DNA of 64,000 nucleotides from Monodelphis domestica (taxonomy: Eukaryota > Chordata > Mammalia > Didelphimorphia > Didelphidae). The notes under the pieces are model-generated. The model was not told the DNA's origin, ran no database searches, and saw only the letters and a list, made by a program, of their open reading frames with translations. Within the stretch, counting starts at the first letter, position 1, and every line of letters starts with the position of its first letter. The stretch covers positions 544,315 through 608,314 of the forward strand of contig NC_077232.1 in NCBI RefSeq assembly GCF_027887165.1. The letters run 5' to 3'. A program made the translations under genes and the position numbers. Below are positions 50,169 through 60,990 of this stretch, piece by piece.

Positions 50169-53100
50169 TCAGGTGTGGAGCTCTTCCTCAGCAGCCAGGC
50201 CCACTCGCCGGATGGACTCGCGGTACTTGCTTCGGCCCAGCTCCAGGATGGCCTGCACCTCTTCTGCCACATCCCGGCGGTCGCTCTGCTCCAGAGCCTC
50301 CAGCAGCTGCTGAATGCTGCCCGGATGCCCAATCTGCCGTTCAGCCCAGGAGAAGAGCATGTTTCGAACCTGCCCATCGAGGTCATCCCTGTGGACGGTC
50401 AAGTCCCCAGTTCTGGCCTTGAGTGACCCTTCCTGTTTCCTCCTCCCTCGACCCCAAAAGCCAAGGCCAGGAAGCTAGAGCAGAAGGGAGGCACAGCAGG
50501 GGCCACCTGCTCCTGGAGGGAGAAGGGATCCAGGACTCTGGCCTCCCCAGGAGGAGGAGGTGGCCCTGCCCCTTGGCACCTCCCCTTACCTGTGTGCATA
50601 CTGAATGCGCTGCACCTCTGGGTAGGAGAGGCCCAGGTGCAGGGCCACACTTTGCCAGTCTGGGCCCAGCCTTCTGGCTACCGTCACGAGGTTGCTCTGA
50701 GTCAGGAAGCCGCTCTCAGCATCACCCAGGTTCAGGGAGGCCAGGGTCAGCCCCTTCAGGGGACCCTGCCCTTCTTCCCGGGGCAGCCTCTGTCCAACAT
50801 TCAGCAAAGGGCAGGAGTGACCCTCTCACTGGGCAGCTGCTTGTGGGTGCCCCTTCCCTCCCCAGCCTGCCCCCAGGACGACCCGGATTCAAATTCAGCC
50901 AGACGCCAAGTAGCTGTGTGGCTAGGGGCAGGGCATTTAACCCGTCTGCTCATTTCCTTAAACGTAAAGTGGGGGGGATCAAAGGAGAGCATTCGTAAAG
51001 CCTTTAGTGCAGTGCCTGGCATGCAGCAGGCACTCAAGACATGCTGATCTCCTTCCTTTCTTCCTCCAATCCCGAGGAGTCCAGGGAGCTTGAATGTGGG
51101 AGCCTGACCCCCCCCCCCCCCCCCCGCTCACAGGCAGCTTGATGGGCAGGGTGGCAAGCCACAGGGCATCCGGGCCCTTCCGCCTCCGCACAGCCTCCTC
51201 GGGTACGGCGTCGGGCACTGCCCCTCGGTAAAAGGACACCTGAGGGGGCAGCAGAGGCGCAGGGTCAGCAGGCGGCCTCGGCTGGGTGCTGTGATCTGCA
51301 TGGGGAAGGGGCCCTGGCAGCACACCTGGCCCTTCACGGCCTGCGTCTTCCTGTCCACCGTGGACGTCACGTAAACCTCCTTCACGTTCTTAAGGTGAGA
51401 GTAGAAGACGAAGGCGATCCTTCCGGCCACACAGTCTGGGCGATCTGGGGGGAGGGACCAGAGGAACAAAACTCGCTCTCTGAGCCCTCTGCAAGAGTCA
51501 GGAAGACTGGCCGAGCCTGGCCTCTAATGCTCAAAGCACGCGAGCACCCGTCGGCCTGCCCAAACCGGATGCGGGCAGGGTATAGAGGGGGCTGCCTGGC
51601 CTTGGGCCAGGGGGACCCGAGTTCAAATTCTGCTCTGGACCCTTGGGAAGCCACTCTGGGTTCCTGGCGTGCAGCGCTGAAGGCTGTTTCTGGGTGCCAG
51701 GCCAGGCCCAAGACTGACCACGATCCCCGCACACCCTGCCTGAGCCCAGCTTCCAGGAAAGCAGAAGGAAGGCCCACGTGGAGTCGGCTTCAGGCGAGGG
51801 TCCAGGGCGAGGGGGGCGTGCAGGGAGGGAGAGGAGAAAGCCGCGGGCCGGGAGAGAAAGAAGGGAAACTGGGGACTCCGCGCCTGCTTAGGGCACGGCA
51901 GGAGGGAGGCCCGGGCAGTGGCGGCATCAGCCCGGAGCTCTGCCTGCTTGCCGTGGCCGGGGGGCCTTTCTTGTGAAGGGGCGAAGCTTGCTGCTGCCCA
52001 TCCGTCTGGGGCCTCCGTGGGCGGCGTCCAAGGGGCGGAGGATGGGAGGGGAACCTGCTGCAGACCACCGAGGCGGCAGGAAGAAGCAGAATCTGGGAGA
52101 GCGGCAAGCGGGCCCCTGCGGGCCAGTGACTCGTCCCGGCAGCTTCATCCTGCAAAAGGCGGGGGAGCCGCCGGATCCTCCCCAGAGCGATGCTGCCCCC
52201 CGGAAGGAACCTCGCGGGGGGCGGCCCTCCCTTACGTGGTCTGGGGAGGCGCGGGCCGCCTGGCCTCTGAAGGGCCCGACAGCAAAGGACACAAAGCAGC
52301 GAACGCAGTCACCGGCCATCCCCACGCAGCGACGGCATGAGGGTGGGGCGGGGGCCCCCAAGAACGAAAGTCACATGACACACGGGCACCGCCCAAGGGC
52401 CGAGGACCGCAGGGGCGGCCCGTCCCCAGGGCGCTCGATGGTCTCTGGAGGTTACCTCGTGGCCTCCTGTGCCGGGGCACAGAGGAAGCCGTCGGCGAGG
52501 CCCTCCGTGAGCCGGGCCTTGCGGGGACCCCTGGAGGAGGCGGCCTCACCTGGGCACCAAGCACAAGCTGGAGAGGGCAGGGAAGCCCGGGCTAGTTCCG
52601 GGGCCCAATTCTGCCCCCACGCCACGGTGTCGCGGGCACGACGGAAGATGGGCTGCCCGTCAGCCTCCGCTCCACAGCCGCTGGGGAATGGCCACAGCCA
52701 CACAGGGTCCCTGTCCAGGGCGCCTGCTGGGGGTGCCCCTAGCCCAGCCCTCTGCCGGCACCGCCTCGGGGTCCCCCTCCTCAGGGGCCCGTACCAGCCT
52801 CGACGGCGATGCCCTGCTCGAAGGCGGCGAAGAAGCGTTCACCCTCGAAGAGCTCCACGGTGTCGGAGGGCTCCGGGCCTCGGTAGCGCGGCTGCAGCCT
52901 TTTCAGGGTGGGCTCCACCTGGGGGAGGGGAGGGGGGAGGGGCACTCAGGCTCCGCAGGCCCCGCCCCGCGGCCCCGCCCGGCCGGCCTCTCACCTTCCT
53001 TCCCGGCAGACACTGCAGCAGCACCTGCTCCGGGTCTCGCCGCCTCTGCAGGGCGATGAAGTTCACGCGGTAGAGGCGCAGCCGGTCGTAGACCTTGCGG

Positions 53101-56042
53101 GCCAGGCCCTCCACGCAGCTCTTGGTGGTGTACCAGAGCCAGTACCTGAGGCCAGGGGGGGTCGGGTCACAGCGGCCCGCAGCGGGCAGGGTCTCCCCGG
53201 GGCCGCCCCAGCCCACCCCTGACTGACCAGGAGAAGTGCGTGACCTGGAAGCGGGCATACAGGTAGGTGAGGTCCAGGGCCACCTGGGCGGTGATGTCAC
53301 TCCACGCGGGCACGCCAGGGTCCCCGTGGAGCAGGTGTAGACGGGCACGGTCCAGGCTCAGGCCTGGAGGCAAGAAGGGAGAGGAAGCGGGGGCCCTGGC
53401 GTCCGCCCACGGTGCCCCCCCGCTCCCTGGGGCCCGGGTCTCACCGGTGATGCCCGGCGGCAGGGGCAGCTGGACGGTGACGGGGCCGAGGAAGCTGTGG
53501 GGGCTGTCCTGGGACAGGCAGAGCAGGGGGCTGACGGCATCCTCGACGTCGTCCCCCAGAGCCCAGGCCGCCACCCTCACCACCTGCAGACGGAGCCACA
53601 GAGGGGGCGTGGGCGTCCGGGCCTCCCCCCGGCCCGCCGGCCCCCGCCGGCCCGCGTCCGGCGTACCTGCATTCGGACGTGCCGCGGCTCGGCGGTGACC
53701 CCCGCCGGGAAGATGACTTTGACCCCGGGGTCTCCTGAGGAGCAGAGGAGCGCCCCCTCCCGGGGCACGGAGCAGCTGTCTTCCGCGGGCCGGGCCACCA
53801 CCAGGAACCAGGAGAAGTGAGGCACTCGGCAGCTGGCCCACAGGCGCTGAGGGGCGGCCGGCCGGGTCAGGACCAGCCAGAGCCTCCCCCAGCCCAGAGC
53901 CCCCCGCCCCGGCCCCCGGCCCCCACCTTGGGCTCGTCTTCCTTCTCCAAGCGGGTGTCCAGGTCCTTCCAGGTCCGGCCGCTCAGGGTCCTGACCACCA
54001 CTTGGCAGCCGAGCCGGGCACGAGGGGGCACAAAAGGCAGCCACAGGTGCACCTCCTGCGACGGCACAGAGCCCTCACCACCTCCCCCGCGTTCTCTGCA
54101 GGTCGGGGGCCCACGACGACCCCCCAGGCTCCCCAACCCGTCATCGCCCCGGCCCGGCCCCAAACCTGCTGGAAGGGGGTCCCGTGGGGCTGCAGCTCCA
54201 GGACGGCGCTGAGCAGGGCATCGTGGGGGCCCAGCCTGACCAGGCGGGGCTCCGGGGGCAGCTGCTGGTAGCGGACGGTGGTGGGGGCGGTGGTGGCGCC
54301 CGGCGGGAAGAGCATCCGGACCCCACAGGCCAGGGCCACAGAGCAGCCGCAGGAAGTGACCGTGAAACTGTGCAGCCGGTCAAGAAAGGGCGGCATGAAG
54401 GGGGGCAGGAGCGCCCCCTCCCCGCCCGCCCGCCCTCCTCCCGTTGCCGCCCTCCCCACCTGTCCGCATCCGAGGCCAGCAGGACTCTGGGCACTTCGGG
54501 GGCCGGGGCTTCCCCTGCAGCCAGAAGGGGAGGCTGTGAGAGAGGTGACGGGGCTCCCCCCCCCCGCCCTCTCGGCACCGGTCCCCACCTGAGGGGGCTG
54601 CGGGGATGGGCTCGGGCACCCCCAAGGGGTTGCCCTGCAGCCGCACAAAGGGGGCCTCCTGGATCTCCGGGGGCACGTCCCGAAGTCTGTTGTCTCTCAG
54701 GTCCAGCCGGCTAAGGAGCGGGAGGCGGGCGAGGCCCGGGGGGACGGACACCAAGAGGTTGCTGTGTACCAGGAGCAGCCGCAGGGACCGGAGGCTGGCT
54801 GGGGGGCAGCAGGGGGCTGGTCGGGGGAGCAGAAAGCCTGCCTTCCCCGAGCCCCCACTCACCCAGCAGGTCCGTTCAGAGCCCGCGCCCCTCCCCCTGC
54901 CAGCCCCCCCCCCCCCCCCCCCGGGGTGGTGCACTCAGGGAAGAATGGAGGGCTCACGTGGGACTGGGAGGTGCAGGGGCGGGAGGAATGACCCAGGAGA
55001 CCTTCCTGGAGGAGGAGGGGAGCTAGCTCCAAGGGCCACAAGTGGGAGGAGGACTGGCCATGGCATGAGCCCGGCCTGACTCCTGGAGATTGGGGGCCCC
55101 GGAAGGGCCCTCACCCAGGGAGTCCGGGAGGCTCTGGAGGAGGTTGGAGGCCAGACTGAGCTCCGTGAGGCCGCTCAGGGCCCCGATCTCTTCGGGCACC
55201 GATTCCAGGAGGTTCTCAGACAGGTCCAGGCGCTGCAGGGCACTCAGCCTGGCCACGCCTGCTGGCAGTGCCCGCAGGCAGTTGCTGGAGACTGAGAGGA
55301 AGGTGAGGGCCTGAAGGGCCCCCAGGGCCTCGGGGAGCCCCTCCAGCAGGTTGTGGCTGAGCAGGAGGGCTTGCAGAGCCCGCATCTCCGGGATACAGGC
55401 TGGCAGCACCCTGAGGCTGTTGAAACTGAGATCCAGGTGGACCAGGTGGGCCAAGGCACTGAGACTGGGGGGCAGAGTGGTCAGGGCGCCCCGGAGGCAT
55501 GAGCCCCCATCGTCACGGAGGTGCCCGCCTGTAGGGGGCAGAGATGGGGCCCGAGGTCATGCCAGGGAGAGGGAGGCGCCCCAGAGGCAGGAAAGGCAGC
55601 CCCCCCCCCCAGGCAGTAGCTGCACGCGACGCTCCCAGCTCACCTTTGAGGACCAGCGAGCGGAGGTGCCGCAGCCGGGGGAGCAGTGCCAGGGCGGCCC
55701 CCACCTGCTCCTCATGGCAGTTGAGCCGGAGGAACTGGACCCTCTGCAGGTTGGCAGCTGCCCCCTCCTGTCCCAGCAGGCGCAGGAGGAGGCCACAGCC
55801 CCCCGGGTACAGGTCCAGATTGAGCCTGCTGCTGGCCAGAAGGGAGCCCAGGGCCGGGGCTGGGGCTGGGGCTGGGGCGGCGGCGGCTGTGGCGGCAGAG
55901 GCTGGGTCCTCAGCATCTTCTTTCTCTTCCTCCTCCTCCTCCTCCTTCCCCAGAGCCCCCAGCTGATGTCTGGTGGCCCGGGCATGTTCTGGCGTGCCGG
56001 GAAGGCGGGCGGAGGCACAGCTGGGCGGCTCCAGGGAGATGG
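50169..56042 (-). CDS. PIDD1: PIDD1, p53-induced death domain protein, 15 exons, 5' end not located
   Basis: The scaffold that recruits RAIDD and caspase-2 (PIDDosome) or RIP1/NEMO after DNA damage or extra centrosomes. Exons on the minus strand: 55644-56042, 55115-55528, 54589-54798, 54460-54514, 54166-54367, 53927-54055, 53667-53846, 53445-53583, 53228-53363, 52995-53145, 52795-52918, 51326-51444, 51132-51239, 50590-50789, 50169-50388. Phases join throughout to about 928 codons (human 910 aa). Order: Ala/Pro/Glu-rich N-terminus; 'LNLDLYPGGC'; leucine-rich repeats (exons 2-3 of the list, 'LVHLDLSFNSLRVLPAC'); two ZU5 domains; UPA; C-terminal death domain ('LTQSNLVTVARRLGPDW', 'MLFSWAERQIGHPGS'). 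Both autoproteolysis sites survive: 'VPHFSWFLVV' (exon 53667-53846) and 'VTHFSWYWLWY' across the 53228/53145 junction. The first listed exon has no in-frame ATG and needs one base from upstream. Confidence 0.95.
50870..51045 (+). mobile_element. MIR/THER1-like CORE-SINE in PIDD1 intron
   Basis: 'ggattcaaattcagccagac', 'gtagctgtgtggctaggggc', 'ctgctcatttccttaaacgt' and 'gtgcctggcatgcagcaggc' occur in order: head/core followed by an L2-type tail, antisense to PIDD1. Confidence 0.7.
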
Positions 56043-56109
56043 CTGTTTGGGAGGAGACAAGAAGTGAGAGGAGCAGAGACGGAGACAAAGAAGGCAAGAA
56101 TGAGGGAGC

Positions 56110-56173
56110 CCATAGGACAGAGACAGAGACAGAGACAGAGAGAGAGAGAGAGGGAGAGAGAGATGGAGAGAGA

Positions 56174-56231
<58 letters not shown>

Positions 56232-56348
56232 CAGAGACAGAGAGAGAGAGTCAGAGACAGAGAGAGACAGAGAGAGAGAGAGAGGGAGAGAGAGACGGAG
56301 AGAGAGAGAGAGACAGAGAGAGAGAGAGAGACAGAGAGAGAGAGAGAA

Positions 56349-56387
<39 letters not shown>

Positions 56388-56516
56388 GATGGAGGCAGAG
56401 AGAGACAGAGAGAGAGAGAGATGGAGAGAGAGAGACAGACAGAGAGACAGATGGAGGCAGAGAGAGACAGAGAGAGAGAGAGATGGAGAGAGAGAGACAC
56501 AGAGAGAGAGAGAGAC

Positions 56517-56553
<37 letters not shown>

Positions 56554-56718
56554 CAGAGAGAGAAAAAGAGACAGAGAGAGACAGAGACAGAGGGGAGAGG
56601 GAAGCCAGGGGACAGAGACAGAGAGAGACAGAGAGACAGAGACAGAGACAGAGAGAGATAGAAAGACAGAGAGACAGAGAGAGAGAGAGAGGGAGAGAGA
56701 GAGACAGAGAGAGAGAGG

Positions 56719-56750
<32 letters not shown>

Positions 56751-57180
56751 CAGAGACAGAGGGGAGAGGGAAGCCAAGGGACAGAGATAGCAGAGACAGA
56801 GAGACAGAGAGAGGGAGAGAAAGAGACAGAGAGAGAGAGGGAGAGAGACAGACAGAGGGGAGAGGGAAGCCAGGGGACAGAGACAGCAGAGACAGAGAGA
56901 CAGAGAGAGGGAGAGAGAGAGACAGAGAGACAGACAGAGGGGAGAGGGAAGCCAGGGGACAGAGACAGCAGAGACAGAGAGAGAGAGAGAGACAGAGAGA
57001 GACACAGAGAGAGAGACAGAGACAGAGAGAGAGGGGAGAGGGAAGCCAGGGGACAGAGACAGAGAGACAGAGACAGAGAGAGAGACAGAGAGAGACACAG
57101 AGAGAGAGACAGAGACAGAGAGAGAGGGGAGAGGGAAGCCAGGGGACAGAGACAGGAGAAGGAAAAGAGGCAGAAACAGA
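56110..57180. repeat. 1.07 kb GA-rich microsatellite array in PIDD1 intron 1
   Basis: Mostly (GAGACA)n and (GA)n on the plus strand, thus TC-rich on the PIDD1 sense strand. The right half is organised by a recurring block 'ggggagagggaagccagggg' near 56592, 56761, 56857, 56939, 57034 and 57127, roughly every 80-170 bases. Long open frames on both strands (Arg/Glu on plus, Leu/Ser/Cys on minus) are compositional. Confidence 0.95.
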
Positions 57181-57249
57181 AAGAAGATGGAAGCTCAGGC
57201 AGCCAGGAGCCAGAGATGGAGAGAGGAGAAAGGAATATTTGACAAAGGA

Positions 57250-58050
57250 AAGAGATTCGGTGGTGATGAGGGGTGAAGAGAGCTGCAGGGGAGGTGACAG
57301 AGATGGAGCAGGGCACGTGGGCCCCCACCCCCAGAAAGGAAGGAAGGGGGATGAGGATATTTGAGCGGGGCCTTGAGGGGTCCGCTCCTGGGGGTGGGGC
57401 ACACTTCTCTAGGACTTAGGGGTGCCCAGCTGCGGGCCTGGTCCTGATTGGTTCTTCTGGCGGTAGGCTGCCATCTCTCCGCACTCTAGCCTAGAGGGTC
57501 TCCGGTTCGGCGGTCGAGGGCCCTACAGATCATCTGGACCTCAATAACTGTGCCCCAGGGGCTGAGTTGCTGCTGCCCAGTGCTGGCTCCAGCCCTGCCC
57601 CACAGCCTCTCTGTAAGTCAGGCTCACCCTAGAACCTTGTTGGGGGGCAGTTAGCCCACTAAGTCCTTCTGGTCAACCCCTGCATCAAGCTAGCCAGTGG
57701 GAAGCAGGTGCCTGTGTCCAGAAGGCCTTCGGCAAGGCTCTGGAGTGGGGAGGGAGCCAGTGTGGACGTGGGTCAGGAACTCCTGAGTTCAAATCCTGCC
57801 TCAGATCCTGGCCTAGCTTGTCCTCTAAAGCGGGCAGAACTGAGCCTCTTCTGCCTCCCTGGGTGGCTGTGAGGAGCCCCAGGAGGGCGGGGACAGCTTT
57901 GGCTTCAGCCGGGCTGGCTCCAGAGGCAGAGGACAGCCCTGTGGCTGGGGGCCAGGGCCGGTCACTTATGTGGGGGGGCCGGCTGGGCAAGGGGAGCAGG
58001 TGATCAGCCCAGGGCCCCCAAGCCTGTGTGCACTGCTGGCCACCCAGCTA
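57250..58050. other. PIDD1 upstream/intron 1, SINE fragment
   Basis: A SINE core lies near 57755-57815 ('aactcctgagttcaaatcct', 'gcctcagatcctggcctagc', plus orientation). I looked here for a PIDD1 start exon with an ATG and a phase-matched donor and could not establish one. Confidence 0.4.
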
Positions 58051-58139
58051 GGGAAGGGCCATGCTTAGTGCTGGTTCCCGATGACCGGCGGTCGCCGGTG
58101 CAGCGCCAGTGGCCCAGCCGGGAATGGAGGCCTGCGGAG

Positions 58140-58560
58140 ACCCCGGGCCAGGAGCGGCAGGTACCTGGGGTTGGACAGCGGCTCGGGGTCTCAGGGGGGG
58201 TTCCCTGGGTCTCTCCACTCCTGCTGCAGCCGCCGCCGCCGCCGCCGCTTCCTGCCCAAAGCTCCACCCCGCCCCGCCCCTCGGAGAGGCCTGTCCATAG
58301 AGGACGGCTGCGTGTGCGAGGGTGGGGGAAGCTCCCCTCTGCCTTCCACGCCTTTCCTGGATCAGTGCACCCTCCGCGATTATTCCGAGGAGCGATGGGA
58401 CGTCCTTATGCCCCCTACAACCTGGCTCAGTGTGCGCGTGCGCACATGTATGGGGGGGAGGGGGAGGTATGGCTGACCCTCCAGGGGGCGCCTTGGCCCA
58501 CATGGGCCCGATGATCTCAGTGCGCCTGCGCTCCATTGCTTTTCCAGGGGGTCCACAGGG
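58140..58560 (-). promoter_or_regulatory. PIDD1: Candidate PIDD1 CpG promoter and first exon
   Basis: CpG-rich with a (CCG)n run near 58231-58249 and GC boxes ('ccaccccgccccgcccctc' near 58265). On the minus strand a donor 'aaccccag' then 'gtacctgc' (exon end 58163) would close an untranslated first exon. NRF1-like elements lie upstream on that strand ('gtgcgcgtgcgcac' near 58432, 'agtgcgcctgcgctcc' near 58519). No in-frame ATG leading into the next exon is certain. Confidence 0.4.
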
Positions 58561-58859
58561 CCACGTGCGCAGTCTGGTCTCACGTGTTTCCGGACCCGAG
58601 GCCTACCGGGACCGGGAGTTCACTGGGGTTCTGGGTATGCGCAGAATTTAGCGCGCAAGGTGTGTGAGTGAGGGGAGGAAGGCGACTACTGCCGGTCTCT
58701 AAGAGCACTTGTTCGTTCCCGAGGCGTCTCTAAGAAAGGCGCTACCCCGCGAGCCCATCACACAGGCTTGCAGCGGCCCCGCGAGTTTCGCTCCGAGTCG
58801 CTCAGGACTTCTGTCTCAGGAACCGAGCTCCGGCGCCTCCCCCGCTGTTCCGACGACGA

Positions 58860-58992
58860 TGGTTCAATCCTGCATCCCATTGGGCGACCACGAATGACGT
58901 CACCGCGCCCAGGCGGAAGAGGCGGGAGTGCTGGGCTTCTTCCCGGAGGCTCATGGGTAAAGGTTTAATCCCCGCCCCTGCCGCCGCCTCCT
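58860..58992 (+). promoter_or_regulatory. RPLP2: RPLP2 promoter with full CRE, CCAAT and ETS motifs
   Basis: A perfect palindromic CRE (TGACGTCA, 58895-58902) lies about 90 bases before the probable start. A CCAAT-type element is near it ('cccattgggcg', 58877-58887), with an ETS-type 'gcggaagagg' near 58913. The start is placed at a pyrimidine tract ('cctcctcctttctc', 58987-59000), the 5' TOP signature of ribosomal-protein genes. Confidence 0.65.
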
Positions 58993-59102
58993 CCTTTCTC
59001 GGTCCTGCCGCCGCAGAGGTCGCACTTCCCGTGCCCCCGCCGCTCCCGCCGTTCCCGCCTGCGACCCCCTGGACCGCACCCGAGCGGAACCCAGACCATC
59101 AG
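58993..59102 (+). other. RPLP2: RPLP2 untranslated exon 1 (5' TOP)
   Basis: Starts within the oligopyrimidine tract and ends at the donor 'gaccatcag' then 'gtgaagac' (59102/59103). The start codon is in the next exon, one base after its acceptor, as in the human gene. Confidence 0.6.
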
Positions 59103-59325
59103 GTGAAGACGCAGACCTGGCGGGGCGAGGTGGCTGGGCTCAGGCCTGGAGGGAGAGTCCTAGGCCGCGTGGCCGGCCTCGTGCTGCCCCGGGAGGGCCT
59201 GGCGCCGGGCCGGCTTGCCGGGTGGTGGGAGCAGGCCCTAGAGCTGGCTCCCGGTTTCTTATGGGGAGGCCTTTGGGGGGGAGCCCGGCGGGGCCCCGCT
59301 CATAGCCTCCCCTCATTCCCGTAGG

Positions 59326-60142
59326 ATGCGCTACGTGGCTGCCTACCTTCTGGCCGTTCTTGGCGGTAATGACTCCCCCAACTCCAAAGACCTCAAGAAG
59401 ATCCTAGACAGCGTCGGCATTGAGGCGGATGAGGAGCGGCTCAAGAAGGTGGGGCTGGGCGGTGGGGGGGTGATCGCGGCATCCGAGCGGCGGGGGAGGG
59501 CTGGCAGCCCCCCCTCACTCCGCTCTCTCCTCGCAGGTCATCGGCGAACTCAGCGGCAAAAACATCGAAGACGTGATCGCCCAGGGTAAGGGTCTGCGGG
59601 CAGCTCCGAGGGTGGGCCACGGCGGCTCGCACTGTCCATCCTAATTCCTGCTGGTCGCTCCTGTACCTGCCAGGCTTCGCTGGTGGACCAGAGTATCTCG
59701 GAGACCCTCCCGGTGCCGCGCCGCCGCAGTGGCCGGCAGCCAGCCAGGGTCTCTAAACACTCCCAGGGCCGCCTCCCCCACGTGGGCGGCTGCCAGGAGC
59801 AAAGCGCTTTCGGGCCGGGTGACCCCCTTTGCTGCGCGCCCAGAAAGCTCAGTGCCCCTCTCGCCCTCCCCAGGGAGCAGTAAGCTGGCCTCCATGCCCG
59901 CCGGGGGCACCGTTGCCGTTGCTGCCAGTGCCGGCTCCGCCGCCCCAGCTTCTGGGGGTGCTGCTCCTGCCGCTGGTGCGTATGGGCCGGGCGGGGGGGG
60001 GGGGTGGTGGTGGTGGGGGGGAGCACAGCCTGGGCCTTGCTCACTGCCGCCCCTTCTGCCTGCAGCAGAGGAGAAGAAGGAAGAAAAGAAGGAAGAGTCG
60101 GAGGAGTCGGACGACGACATGGGCTTTGGGCTCTTTGACTGA
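59326..60142 (+). CDS. RPLP2: Ribosomal protein P2 (large subunit stalk), complete
   Basis: P2 pairs with P1 on uL10/P0 to form the ribosomal stalk that recruits translation factors. Coding exons: 59326-59448, 59537-59585, 59874-59975, 60066-60142, giving 116 aa (human 115). The N-terminal dimerisation domain is 'MRYVAAYLLAVLGGNDSPNS' through 'GKNIEDVIAQG'. An Ala/Gly hinge follows (about residues 70-92), then the acidic tail 'EESEESDDDMGFGLFD', the family's factor-binding motif with its phosphorylatable serines. The exon 2 acceptor lies one base before the ATG. Intron 3 (288 bases) probably hosts an H/ACA snoRNA. Multiple introns make a processed pseudogene impossible. Confidence 0.98.
59670..59806 (+). 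ncRNA. SNORA52: Candidate H/ACA snoRNA (SNORA52 position) in RPLP2 intron 3
   Basis: Human RPLP2 carries SNORA52 in an intron. The corresponding intron here has a two-hairpin layout. Hairpin 1 is closed by 'gagaccct' (59701-59708) and its exact complement 'agggtctc' (59746-59753). A single-stranded 'taaacac' hinge follows as a weak H-box candidate. Hairpin 2 has 'gccgcc' paired with 'ggcggc' and outer 'ctcc' paired with 'ggag' (about 59760-59799), then 'caaagc', which would need an AAA-type variant of the ACA box. Identification rests on position and fold, not on remembered sequence. Confidence 0.5.
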
Positions 60143-60162
60143 GCGCCCAGCAGATCCCTGAA

Positions 60163-60168
60163 CGAATA
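60163..60168 (+). terminator. RPLP2: RPLP2 polyadenylation signal (AATAAA)
   Basis: AATAAA 21 bases after the stop codon, followed by 'gcttttatttaag' and GT-rich 'ggcgtggtgtgtggtgg' (60191-60207), a textbook downstream element. Cleavage is at about 60182, giving a 40-base 3' UTR, normal for this gene class. Confidence 0.9.
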
Positions 60169-60189
60169 AAGCTTTTATTTAAGAACTCC

Positions 60190-60990
60190 TGGCGTGGTGT
60201 GTGGTGGCCTGGCGCCCCCCCCCCCCCCCCCCCCCCCGTGAAAACCACAGGATTGGGCCATTGCTCACTTTGGGGCCCTGCCCAGGCTGTCCTGCCGCTG
60301 AGAGGGAGGTGGGTGCCGCCCTGGGGCTTCCTCGTTCCCCCCGGCCAACGCAGGAGTTCTTGGGTCAGACTTCCCTGGTGGGCGGCTCCGCAGCTGTCTG
60401 AGCAGCAAACGGGTCCCCGGGGTGGCCGGGGCCGGGCTCGGGCTCGGGGGTTCTGGGAACTCTACGCCGATGTGGCAATGCGGAAGGGGCAGCGCGGCCT
60501 GGCGATGAGGAAATGAGGCCAGAGGGCCTGCGGCCTTAGTGGGGCAGAGGCCTCGGTCATCCCAGGGCTCCGCTATTGGGACACAAGTGAGGCAAGGGAA
60601 GCCAGTCTGGCCGGGCCGAGGGGCGGCGGAAGTGGCGGCAGGAAGCGGAGGGTGATGGCACGGGGGGCGAGGCCCGGGGGAATCGGGGGCGGGGTGGGGC
60701 CGGGGCGTCCCGAGGCCTCTGATTGGCCAGAAGTCCACCGGACCCAAACAGAACCTGGTGACCCAGGCAACAGACAAAGCCGCGCCTCAGGCCCGGAGAT
60801 CACCCGGCCCCAGGGGTGGGGGCCCGCGTGTGCGTCCGGCGATCGGGGTCCGGGGGGCGAGTAGGGGTGCTCCGCAGGCCGCTGCGTCTCCCGGCCCCCG
60901 CGAAGGGGCTGTGGAGGCCTGGGGGGGCCGCTCCTCCCGAGGGGGCGGTGGGGTCGCAGCGGGCTGCCTATTGGATGCTCCGGAGGCCCG
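60190..60990. other. RPLP2-PNPLA2 intergenic, GC-rich
   Basis: A C run of 21 lies near 60217-60237. CpG density rises toward the PNPLA2 promoter. An 'ggaaatgaggccagag' MIR-like scrap lies near 60509. No exon is seen. Several long GC-rich open frames are judged spurious. Confidence 0.45.

Noticed and set aside
55557-57328. Very long open frames on both strands (over 460 codons) at the PIDD1 intron 1 repeat
   Set aside because: They consist of Arg/Glu or Leu/Ser/Cys runs from the GA/TC array and break at its edges. The only real coding part is the PIDD1 exon inside the minus frame.
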